From an uncultured Massilia sp. (lineage in GTDB: Bacteria; Pseudomonadota; Gammaproteobacteria; Burkholderiales; Burkholderiaceae), in assembly GCA_946481275.1 (NCBI GenBank), contig CAMLMV010000012.1, forward strand, positions 62,001 through 126,000: a DNA stretch of 64,000 nt, given 5' to 3'. The notes below the pieces were generated by a model. The model saw only the letters and a list, made by a program, of their open reading frames with translations, was not told where the DNA came from and made no database searches. The position numbers and the translations under genes were made by a program. Each line of letters starts with the position of its first letter. The stretch's first letter is position 1. Shown piece by piece: positions 56,971 to 64,000 of the stretch.

Positions 56971-57145
56971 GATCGGACTCCCAGTGCGCGATACCGTGGA
57001 GCTTGATCCGAGGGCGGGTTCATGTCTGTTCGACAGCGCACACGCAAATCCGGCAATCTGCATGTACTCCGTACGGCGCTGCACAGACCGACAGGCCGTC
57101 AGCCGCGATGATCTGCACAACATCATTCAACCATTGGACGCCACC

Positions 57146-58249
57146 ATGATCGCCCCGATCCCGTTCGAACCGCGTTTCGAGACCCTGGAAGACGACGAAG
57201 CGCAGACCAGCTTCGACCTGCAGACGACGATGCGCAGCATTTCCACGAAGACGTACGAGGATTCCGGCCGCGCGCTGCGCAGCGTGCACGCCAAGACGCA
57301 TGGCCTGTTGCTGGGCGAACTGACCGTCGAGGCGGGCCTGCCGGAAGCGTACGCGCAGGGCCTGTTCGCCCAGCCCGGCACGTATCCCGTCGTGATGCGG
57401 CTGTCGACGACGCCCGGCGACGTTCTGCCGGACGACGTCTCCACGCCGCGCGGCATGGCGATCAAGGTCGTCGGCGTCGAAGGCCCGCGCGTGGGCGGGA
57501 GCGAGCACGACGTCACGCAGGACTTCGTGCTCGTCAACGGCCCCGTCTTCAGCGCGCCCAACGCGCAACAATTCCTCGGCAGCGCGAAGCTGCTGGCCGC
57601 GACGACGGACAAGGCGCCGAACCTCAAGCGCCTGTTCTCCGCCGTGGCGCGCGGCGCCGAAAAGGCGATGGAAACCCTCGGCGGCGCAAGCGTGACGCTG
57701 AAGGCGCTGGGCGGCCATCCGGAAACCCATCCGCTCGGCGAGACGTATTACAGCCAGGTGCCGATCCTGTACGGCCGCTACATGGCGAAGGTGCAGGTGG
57801 CGCCCGTGTCGCCCGCATTGACGGCGCTCGCGGGTGCCGAAGTCGACCTGAAGGACAGCCCGGACGGGCTGCGCGACGCGGTCGTCGACCATTTCGCCGG
57901 CGAAGGCGCAGAGTGGGAATTGCGGGTGCAGCTGTGCACGGACATCGAGCGCATGCCGATCGAGGACGCGTCCGTCGAATGGCCGGAAGACCTGAGTCCC
58001 TACGTGACCGTGGCGCGCCTGCGCGCGGCGCCGCAGAAGGCGTATGGCGACGAACTGGCGCGCCGCATCGACGACGGCATGCAGTTCAATCCATGGCATG
58101 CGCTGGCCGCGCACCGCCCGCTGGGGTCGATCATGCGGGTGCGCAAGGCGGTGTACGCGATGTCGAAGCGCTTCCGCGCGGAGAGAAACGGCAGCGGGAT
58201 CGCGGAGCCGCGCGACGTCGAAGCGTTGAAGAACGCGGCGCTGCGCTGA
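57146..58249 (+). CDS. Catalase-family haem protein
   Basis: A 367-residue protein related to catalases but much shorter than true clade enzymes. GRALRSVHAKTHGLLLGELTVEAGLP contains the distal His region (His48), followed by YPVVMRLSTTPGDVLPDDVSTPRGMAIKVVG, DFVLVNGPVF, and a C-terminal FNPWHALAAHRPLGSIMRVRKAVY that fits the proximal haem side. Such catalase-fold proteins may be peroxidases. The ATG at 57146 begins homology; a longer frame upstream is shadow. It shares a divergent promoter region with the molybdoenzyme gene and precedes fdhD by 17 bases. Confidence 0.85.
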   Translation: MIAPIPFEPRFETLEDDEAQTSFDLQTTMRSISTKTYEDSGRALRSVHAKTHGLLLGELTVEAGLPEAYAQGLFAQPGTYPVVMRLSTTPGDVLPDDVSTPRGMAIKVVGVEGPRVGGSEHDVTQDFVLVNGPVFSAPNAQQFLGSAKLLAATTDKAPNLKRLFSAVARGAEKAMETLGGASVTLKALGGHPETHPLGETYYSQVPILYGRYMAKVQVAPVSPALTALAGAEVDLKDSPDGLRDAVVDHFAGEGAEWELRVQLCTDIERMPIEDASVEWPEDLSPYVTVARLRAAPQKAYGDELARRIDDGMQFNPWHALAAHRPLGSIMRVRKAVYAMSKRFRAERNGSGIAEPRDVEALKNAALR

Positions 58250-58266
58250 ATGGTATCATCGGGGCG

Positions 58267-59106
58267 ATGACGCCTCCCCCTGATCCCGCTATCGACGCCT
58301 TGCCGTCCCCCGCTGGCGCGCGGCGTGTGCTGCGCATGCGCGCGGGCGCACTAGCCGAGGTGGAGGACATGGTCGTCGACGAAGTCCCCGTCGCCCTGGT
58401 CTACAACGGGATCTCGCACGCCGTCATGATGGCCACGCCGGCCGACCTGGAAGATTTCGCCCTCGGCTTTTCGCTCAGCGAAGAGATCATCGTGGGACCG
58501 GGCCAGTGCTACGGCATCGACGTCGAGGATACCGCGGGCGGCGTCGCCGTCCAGGTCGAGATCGCCGGCAGCGCATTCATGGCGCTCAAGGAGCGCCGCC
58601 GCAGCCTGACGGGCCGCACGGGCTGCGGCCTGTGCGGCGTCGACAGCCTGGACCAGGTCTGCCGCGCGCTGCCGTCGCTGGCGCCGGCAGCCGGGTTACA
58701 CGTCGACGGCGTGCGGCGCGCGCTGGGCGCCATCGGCGCGGAGCAGACGCTGACGAAGCTGACGGGCGCCGCCCACGCGGCCGCCTGGTGCGGCATGGAC
58801 GGCACCCTGCGCATCGTGCGCGAGGACGTCGGCCGGCACAATGCGCTGGACAAGGTGATCGGCGCGATGGCACGCGGGCGTGCGGCACCCGGCGCCGGCT
58901 TCCTGTTGATCACCAGCCGCGTCAGTTTCGAGATGGCGCAGAAAGCCGCCGTGGCGGGTGTGTCGGCACTGGTCGGCATGTCGGCGCCGACGCTGGCCGC
59001 CGTCGACCTGGCCGACAGGGCCGGCATGACCCTGCTCGCGTTCGCGCGCGGGAACGACTTCGTCTGCTACACCCACGCGGATCGGCTCGGGCTGGCCGGC
59101 GCCTGA
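58267..59106 (+). CDS. fdhD: Formate dehydrogenase accessory sulfurtransferase FdhD
   Basis: A 279-residue FdhD: an N-terminal DEVPVALVYNGISHAVMMATPADLEDFALGFSLSE region (split), the catalytic Cys motif RTGCGLCGV (about 118-123), EDVGRHNALDKVIG and ITSRVSFEMAQKAA. It moves sulfur from IscS to the Mo-bis-MGD cofactor and is required for formate-dehydrogenase-type enzymes. The evident client is the FdhF/YdeP-like enzyme encoded on the other side of the catalase-like gene. Confidence 0.92.
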   Translation: MTPPPDPAIDALPSPAGARRVLRMRAGALAEVEDMVVDEVPVALVYNGISHAVMMATPADLEDFALGFSLSEEIIVGPGQCYGIDVEDTAGGVAVQVEIAGSAFMALKERRRSLTGRTGCGLCGVDSLDQVCRALPSLAPAAGLHVDGVRRALGAIGAEQTLTKLTGAAHAAAWCGMDGTLRIVREDVGRHNALDKVIGAMARGRAAPGAGFLLITSRVSFEMAQKAAVAGVSALVGMSAPTLAAVDLADRAGMTLLAFARGNDFVCYTHADRLGLAGA

Positions 59107-59110
59107 ACGA

Positions 59111-59461
59111 TCAGCCGGAGACGAGCGCCAGCAACGCTTCCCGGTCGGCCGCCTGCTGGCGCTGGGCCGTGACGCGGTCCCACAGCAGGAACATGCCGTA
59201 CGCCCATTGCGTCACCAACTCCGCTTCCCCGGCCGGCCGTGCCGACGCGCTGCCCAGCAGCCGTTCGATCTCCGTGCGCGTCTGGGTCGTGACCTGCTCG
59301 TAATTCCACGCGCCTTTCGGCCGCATCTTCTGGCGGGCGCGGTAGCGGCGGGCCCGCTCGGCGTCGCTGAGTTTGTCCTCTTTCGGCGGACGGCCGCGCT
59401 TCTTCGCCAGCGCCGCGTCGAGCGGCAATTCGATGGTGCTCAGGTCTTCCGGTTGCTTCAT
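59111..59461 (-). CDS. Small basic protein with AT-hook-like motif
   Basis: A 116-residue protein. AKKRGRPPKEDKLSDAERARRYRARQK (about 19-45) contains an AT-hook-like GRP core followed by a basic, helix-forming ERARRYRARQ segment; the C-terminal half is a predicted helix. This resembles short DNA-binding proteins often left as hypothetical. No signal or membrane segment. It converges on fdhD. Confidence 0.65.
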   Translation of the reverse strand: MKQPEDLSTIELPLDAALAKKRGRPPKEDKLSDAERARRYRARQKMRPKGAWNYEQVTTQTRTEIERLLGSASARPAGEAELVTQWAYGMFLLWDRVTAQRQQAADREALLALVSG

Positions 59462-59602
59462 GGTGCGGTCGGGAATGGTTGTCGCGCTGTTGTCACGCTA
59501 TTATTCGTGACGCATTTCAATAAGGCAATAGGGAACCGCGCGCGCGATGGCCTGCCTAACGATGCGGGAGGGTCACGACAACCCCTTGTGCCGGGAGGGT
59601 CC

Positions 59603-61483
59603 ATGGCAACCAATCACATCGCAATCGCCTGCCAGGGCGGCGGCAGCCACGCCGCGTACACGGGCGGCGTCCTTCCCATCCTGCTGGAACAGTTCGACAA
59701 CCTTGCCGATGGGGACGGCGCCGACAACACGGCGCTCGTCGCGCTCAGCGGCACGTCCGGCGGCGCCATCAGCGCGCTGCTCGGCTGGTATGGGTTCATC
59801 ACCGGCGGCGCGCCCGAGGCGGGACGGCGGCTGGATGCGTTCTGGCAGGGCAATTCCGCGCTCGGCCTCGTCGAATCGACGGTCAATCACTTCTGCCGCG
59901 ACCTGGCCGACCTCGCCGCGATGGGCGGCTGGGACATCAAGTCGAGCCCGTACGTGTTCCCGCTGGCCGCCATGGAGCTGTGGAATGCGACGGCCTGGCC
60001 GGCGCTGGCCCGCATGCTCGGACCGGACAACCCATGGATGCGGCCCGATTTCTTTTCGCTCTCCGACCTGCTGGGTCCGCGCGTGGACTGGCCGCTCGTC
60101 GCGCTGCTGGGCGAATTCGCCAGTATCCCGACCGACGTGGAGCGCTGGCTGCGCAGCGACCTGGAGGCGGCCATGTTCCCGCCCGCGGCGCCATGCCAGG
60201 AACGCTACCGGGCCGACCGGGGCGCCGTCGAGGGCCGGATCGCCGGGAAGCTCGGGGCCGTTGATCGCCTGCGCGCACGCATGGCGCAGGTCGGCATCCC
60301 GCCCGGCAGCCTGCTGCACGCCGCGCTGGAACGGTGGCACCCGCCAGCCGTGCGCTTCGACGCCGAGGCGCTGGGGCAGCTCGCCGACGCCGTGCGCCAC
60401 GCCTTGCGCCCGATCCCGCGCCTGCTGCTGGGCGCCGTGGAGCTGCACGAGGGCGAATTCGTCGCGTTCAGTTCCGAGCGGGCGCCGGGCGATGGCGGCA
60501 TCTCGGTCGACGCCGTGCTGGCGTCCGCCGCCGTGCCCTGGCTGTTCCGCGCGCACGAGATGGCGGGCCTCGACGAGACGACCCTGGCCCCGCGCCCGCT
60601 GACCCTGTGGGATGGCCTGTTCTCGCAGAACCCGCCGATCCGCAACTTCCTGTCCGGCGTGGCGGACGACGCGGGAAAGCCGGACGAGATCTGGGTCGTG
60701 CAGATCAACCCGACCCAGGCCAGGCTTGACGCCGGCGGGCCGCACATTGCCTTCAACGGCGGCGAGATCTGGGACTTGCGCAATGCGCTGGCCGGCAATC
60801 TCGCGCTGAACCAGGAACTGGGCTTCGTCGATGCGATCAACCGCCGCATGGAAAGCGGCCGTGGCGACGACGCCGCCCCGGCAAGCGCGGCGGCCCAGCG
60901 GCGCGACAAGCTCGTGCAGGTCGACCGCATCGTCATGGACGGCACGGCCGTCGAGACGGCGGCCGGCATGCCGCTGGGCGCGAATTCCAAGCTGGACCGC
61001 GACCCGGCCCTGCGCGGCGCGCTGTGGGAACATGGTGCGGTGCAGGCGCGGCGCTACCTGGCGCTGCGCCAGCACGTGCCGGCGCTGTTCGCCGACCTGG
61101 ACGGCACCCTGGCCGGCGCCTGCGCGTGCGCGGCGGGCCAGCGTCCGGACGGGGCCGGCGGCACGGCCCGTCCGGATGGCGCGGCGCGCTTCGGCGAACT
61201 CGTCATCGATGGCGCGACCGTCCACGGCATCGCGCCGGACGTGCCCGGTACGCCGCAGGCGCTCGTCGCCTGGCGCTCGGCGCATACGCTGATCAATGGC
61301 CGGCCCGTGCGCATCGAAGGGAAGTCGGAGCTCATGGTGGCGGAGGCCGGATGGCGGCTGAAGGACGTGCGGATCACGGCGGTCGTGCCGAAGGCGCAGC
61401 CCAGGCGCTTGCCAGCGCCCGCACGGGTGCCCGCGGGCCGGCAGTCCGTGCCGGCCCGGCCGCCGTCGGAGGTGCGGCACTGA
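59603..61483 (+). CDS. Patatin-like phospholipase
   Basis: A 626-residue lipolytic enzyme. The oxyanion loop GGGSHAAYTGGVL is at 12-24, the nucleophile Ser in LSGTSGGAISALLG (about 50) and the dyad Asp in LWDGLFSQNPPI (about 336). A long insert (about 65-290) separates the elements, and a C-terminal extension (about 450-626) has no recognised domain. No signal peptide, so it acts in the cytoplasm or is exported otherwise. GGGAGGG ribosome site at the ATG; the open frame upstream is shadow. Confidence 0.88.
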   Translation: MATNHIAIACQGGGSHAAYTGGVLPILLEQFDNLADGDGADNTALVALSGTSGGAISALLGWYGFITGGAPEAGRRLDAFWQGNSALGLVESTVNHFCRDLADLAAMGGWDIKSSPYVFPLAAMELWNATAWPALARMLGPDNPWMRPDFFSLSDLLGPRVDWPLVALLGEFASIPTDVERWLRSDLEAAMFPPAAPCQERYRADRGAVEGRIAGKLGAVDRLRARMAQVGIPPGSLLHAALERWHPPAVRFDAEALGQLADAVRHALRPIPRLLLGAVELHEGEFVAFSSERAPGDGGISVDAVLASAAVPWLFRAHEMAGLDETTLAPRPLTLWDGLFSQNPPIRNFLSGVADDAGKPDEIWVVQINPTQARLDAGGPHIAFNGGEIWDLRNALAGNLALNQELGFVDAINRRMESGRGDDAAPASAAAQRRDKLVQVDRIVMDGTAVETAAGMPLGANSKLDRDPALRGALWEHGAVQARRYLALRQHVPALFADLDGTLAGACACAAGQRPDGAGGTARPDGAARFGELVIDGATVHGIAPDVPGTPQALVAWRSAHTLINGRPVRIEGKSELMVAEAGWRLKDVRITAVVPKAQPRRLPAPARVPAGRQSVPARPPSEVRH

Positions 61484-61564
61484 ATATATAATGTCCAAGG
61501 AGCAACGATGCCGGTAGAATGACAGGGTTGTACGTTCGCAAATACTGTCAAGGAGTCCGGGATC

Positions 61565-63361
61565 GTGGGTTCACTATTCAAAAGGTCGGCGGCGGCCGTC
61601 GCCGCCGTCTGTTTGCTCGTGGGCGGCGCGTGTGTCGCGCAGGAAGCGGGGCCGCAAAGCATCGTCGTCACGGGTCAACGAAGCACGTCATCGTGGGTGC
61701 GGGCCGAGAGCGCCCATGTGGTCGTCCTGTCCGACGCGCCGCGCGAGGACGTGGCCCGGCTGGTGGAGCACCTGGAGCGCCTCGACAGCCTGTTGCGCGT
61801 GTACACGGACGATTACCGCCCGAAGTCGGCGGGTCCCGAGAGCAAGCTGAACCTCGTCTACCTGAACGACGTGCGCGACCTCGACCGCGTGGCCGCGGAC
61901 CGCCCGGCCAACGGCATCGCGCTGTTCCGCGACTGCGCGGACGGCGCCCAGGGTTTCCTCGTGCGGACAGCGCCGCTGGCGGCGATCGACGACGACAAGC
62001 TGGCCAAGGCACCGCTGGACGAAGGTCTCGCCTATGTGTCGGAAGCGTATGCCCGCCATTTCCTGTACCGCCACACCGACGTGCGCAGTCCGTCGGCGTG
62101 GGTCGAAGGCTTTTCCAATTATTTCGCCGGCGTGCGCTTCGGCGCGACGCAGATGGTGATCGGCCGCACGCCGCCGGGCGTGGGCCGGTATTTCTATTTC
62201 CTCGACCAGGGCCACCGCTACAATCTCGACTATGCCGACGTACTGGGGCCGCGTCCGTTCGCGAACCTGTCCGACACGCGGCGCCGGGCCGCGGGCGTGG
62301 AATTCGACGCGCGGTCCTGGATCCTCGCGCATTACATCCTCGGCTCGGGTGAGCGGCGCAAGAAGCTCGGGACGTTCCTGAACGCCGTTCACCACGGCAC
62401 CGAGCCGGCCGCCGCGCTGCGCGACGCGTTCGGCCTGGACGTGGGCGCTGCGTCGACCGCGTTGTGGCGCTACCGGCTGCAGGCGGCCGAAGTCATGCGC
62501 GTGGAGCAGCCGCCCGGCCCGCGTCCGGAAGTCGCCATCACGACGATGTCCGCCACGTCCGGCGGCTTCATGCTGGCCGACGCCGCGTTGAAGGCCTGTC
62601 CCGCCCCCGCGCAGGGCGAAGCGCTGCTGCGCACCCTGACGGCCGACGCGGGAGCCGTCCCGAACGTCGAGGCGGGCCAGCTTGCACTGAACCGTGCTCG
62701 CGTCGACTGGGGTGACCCGGCCGCCGCGCTGCCCTGGCTGGAGAAGACGGCGCGCCGTACGGACGCCGGCGCCGACGTGCTGTTGCTGGCGGCGCGGGCG
62801 CACCTGAAGCTGGCCGCCCGTGCCGACGCGAGCGCACGCACGTCCCACCTGGACGCCGCGCGCGCCAGCCTCGCTCGGGCGCGTGAACGCGATCCGGGCT
62901 CGGGCGCCGTCGCGCTGGCGACGCTCGACCTGGCGCTGCTGGCCGACGGCAAGCCCAGCCGCGAAGCATTGGACGGCGTATTGACGGCGTGGCGCACGGC
63001 CCGCGATTCGCGGCCGCTCGCGCGCGCGGCGGTGCTCGCGTACTGCTACCAGGTCGACGTGCCCAGGGCCGAGCATATCCTCCGCACGCTGGAGAACGAC
63101 GTCCGCGACCCCGCGACGGCCGCGTGGGCGGCGGCGTTCCAGCGTCGCCTGAACGGCGGCCTGACCCTCGCCGACATCACGGCGGAAATGCGGCTCGTGC
63201 CGGGGGCGGGCGGGTTCAGCGAATGGACGATCGACCAGCTCAGCGTGATGCGCGACGTGGAATACAATGCGGGGCTGGAGGACGCCCGCGGGTTCCTCGA
63301 CCAGCAGATGCAGAACCCGGACCCGTCCAAGGCGTTGCTGAATCCGCCGTCGAGCCGTTAA
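61565..63361 (+). CDS. Large exported protein of unknown function (TPR-like C-terminus)
   Basis: A 598-residue precursor with a GTG start (AAGGAG site) and signal peptide (MGSLFKRSAAAVAAVCLLVGGACVAQ). The mature N-terminus has IVVTGQRS, a phrase common in outer-membrane-associated proteins of this group. Residues about 40-310 (SAHVVVLSD, RSPSAWVEGFSNYFAG) resemble the peptidase-like region of DUF1570-type proteins, but no HExxH zinc motif is visible. The rest is helical and TPR-like (ALPWLEKTARRTDAGADVLLLAARAHLKL). It sits between patatin and TonB-receptor genes; function unassigned. Confidence 0.7.
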   Translation: MGSLFKRSAAAVAAVCLLVGGACVAQEAGPQSIVVTGQRSTSSWVRAESAHVVVLSDAPREDVARLVEHLERLDSLLRVYTDDYRPKSAGPESKLNLVYLNDVRDLDRVAADRPANGIALFRDCADGAQGFLVRTAPLAAIDDDKLAKAPLDEGLAYVSEAYARHFLYRHTDVRSPSAWVEGFSNYFAGVRFGATQMVIGRTPPGVGRYFYFLDQGHRYNLDYADVLGPRPFANLSDTRRRAAGVEFDARSWILAHYILGSGERRKKLGTFLNAVHHGTEPAAALRDAFGLDVGAASTALWRYRLQAAEVMRVEQPPGPRPEVAITTMSATSGGFMLADAALKACPAPAQGEALLRTLTADAGAVPNVEAGQLALNRARVDWGDPAAALPWLEKTARRTDAGADVLLLAARAHLKLAARADASARTSHLDAARASLARARERDPGSGAVALATLDLALLADGKPSREALDGVLTAWRTARDSRPLARAAVLAYCYQVDVPRAEHILRTLENDVRDPATAAWAAAFQRRLNGGLTLADITAEMRLVPGAGGFSEWTIDQLSVMRDVEYNAGLEDARGFLDQQMQNPDPSKALLNPPSSR

Positions 63362-63448
63362 AAAAGTTGGAACTTGGTTGGAACTTTTGTGGGCGCCCGC
63401 GGGAATACCAGTTCCCGCACCGGCATTTCCACTCACTGAACCTGTTCG

Positions 63449-64000
63449 ATGATTCCGTCCAAGCACGCGCTGAAAGTCCTTCCCGCCTTACTCGTTACCT
63501 GTTTCGCCATACCGGCGTCGTTCGCACAGACGGCGCCGCCCGCCGTCAAGCCCGCGCCGGACACCAGGTCCGACGACGGCGTCGCGACCGTGGAGGTGGT
63601 CGCAACGCGGCCGACCAACAAGGTCGACCGCGATGTTTACGACCTCAAGAACGACATCAGCGTGAGCAATGCGTCCGCCGCTGACATCCTCAACAATGTG
63701 CCGTCGGTCACGGTCGACCAGGACGGCAACGTGGCCCTGCGCGGCAACCAGAACGTGCAGATCATGGTCAACGGCAAGCGCGACGCCCAGTTCCAGGGCC
63801 AGAACCGGGGCGACGCGCTGAACGCGTTCCCGGCCGAGGCCATCGAATCGATCGAGGTGATCAACGTGCCCGGCGCCGAATTCGGCAACGAGGGCGGCAG
63901 CGGGCCGATCATCAACCTCGTCCTCAAGCGCAACCGCAAGGCGGGCTCGCGCGCGAACCTGAGCGTCAACAAGGGTACGGAAGGCCGCGGCAACGCCTTC
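63449..64000 (+). CDS. TonB-dependent receptor, N-terminal part (3' end outside window)
   Basis: An open frame of 184 codons runs off the right edge. It starts MIPSKHALKVLPALLVTCFAIPASFAQ (signal peptide) and continues with a plug domain: DLKNDISVSNASAADILNNV, PSVTVDQDGNVALRGNQNVQ, IMVNGKRDAQF, AIESIEVINVPGAEFGNEGG and GPIINLVLKRNRK. An in-frame TGA at 63437 fixes the start. These are hallmarks of a TonB-dependent outer-membrane receptor of the kind that lacks a Ton-box-rich extension; the ligand is unknown. Confidence 0.88.
   Translation, partial: MIPSKHALKVLPALLVTCFAIPASFAQTAPPAVKPAPDTRSDDGVATVEVVATRPTNKVDRDVYDLKNDISVSNASAADILNNVPSVTVDQDGNVALRGNQNVQIMVNGKRDAQFQGQNRGDALNAFPAEAIESIEVINVPGAEFGNEGGSGPIINLVLKRNRKAGSRANLSVNKGTEGRGNAF

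Noticed and set aside
54469..57006. 845-codon plus-strand frame antisense to the molybdoenzyme gene
   Set aside because: Arg/His/Val-rich translation typical of antisense shadows in high-GC DNA; the minus-strand product has clear family motifs.

Overview
The window is dense, GC-rich bacterial chromosome. Gene families and gene order point to a betaproteobacterium of the Burkholderiales, most likely Oxalobacteraceae (Massilia-like): ygfZ with a DUF4936 gene divergent from mltG-tmk-holB-pilZ-tatD, yciB-bolA beside tandem parvulins, many secreted glycan-active enzymes, and TonB-type receptor genes. This taxonomic call is inference; no rRNA or tRNA gene is visible.

Layout. 1-3.1 kb: the 3' end of purL, then a two-gene Septu-type anti-phage cassette (ATPase + HNH nuclease) of visibly lower GC, then a decayed second copy of the purL 3' end. 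3.1-12.4 kb: GNAT, DUF1304 and a small membrane protein, a methanethiol oxidase (SBP56 family), an SGNH hydrolase, two tandem periplasmic parvulins, yciB-bolA, msrB and selO. 12.4-28.5 kb: fatty-acid activation and beta-oxidation genes, two MFS transporters, secreted GH5 and GH18 glycosidases, a divergent tyrosine recombinase, an SDR, an amidohydrolase, and the ygfZ-DUF4936-NRDE operon. 28.5-33.6 kb: mltG-tmk-holB-pilZ-GNAT-tatD-ankyrin operon. 33.6-37.8 kb: diguanylate cyclase, PRMT-like methyltransferase, small proteins, lpxO-like hydroxylase.

38.1-51.3 kb is the most striking part. The same six-gene cassette occurs twice in tandem, all on the minus strand. In transcription order each copy has: a sigma-54 activator with a VpsR-like N-terminus; a long low-complexity secreted protein rich in Gly/Ala (copy 1 also has a large Asn/Ser/Thr block); a small secreted protein; a C39-type cysteine peptidase; a second small secreted protein; and an outer-membrane beta-barrel protein with an N-terminal coiled coil. 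The C39 peptidase plus coiled-coil/barrel exporter plus small Q/N-rich secreted proteins match the logic of the Pseudomonas Fap functional-amyloid system (FapD, FapF, FapA/B/C/E), but the fibre-like proteins are unlike FapB/FapC in sequence. Each cassette has a near-consensus sigma-54 promoter before the fibre gene, a strong hairpin starting exactly at the predicted +1, and an intrinsic terminator between the fibre gene and the export genes. I read this as a duplicated, VpsR/sigma-54-controlled, Fap-like extracellular fibre system, with partial termination making the fibre subunit far more abundant than its export machinery.

51.5-64 kb: a small secreted protein coupled to rlhA, a response regulator with its DNA-binding domain first, a FdhF/YdeP-type molybdoenzyme divergent from a catalase-like gene and fdhD, an AT-hook-like small protein, a patatin-like phospholipase, a large secreted protein of unknown function, and the start of a TonB-dependent receptor that runs off the window. 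Two REPIN-like repeat clusters (about 18.6 and 37.9-38.1 kb) share the motif ATTCGGGGTCAGAGCAC in inverted pairs.
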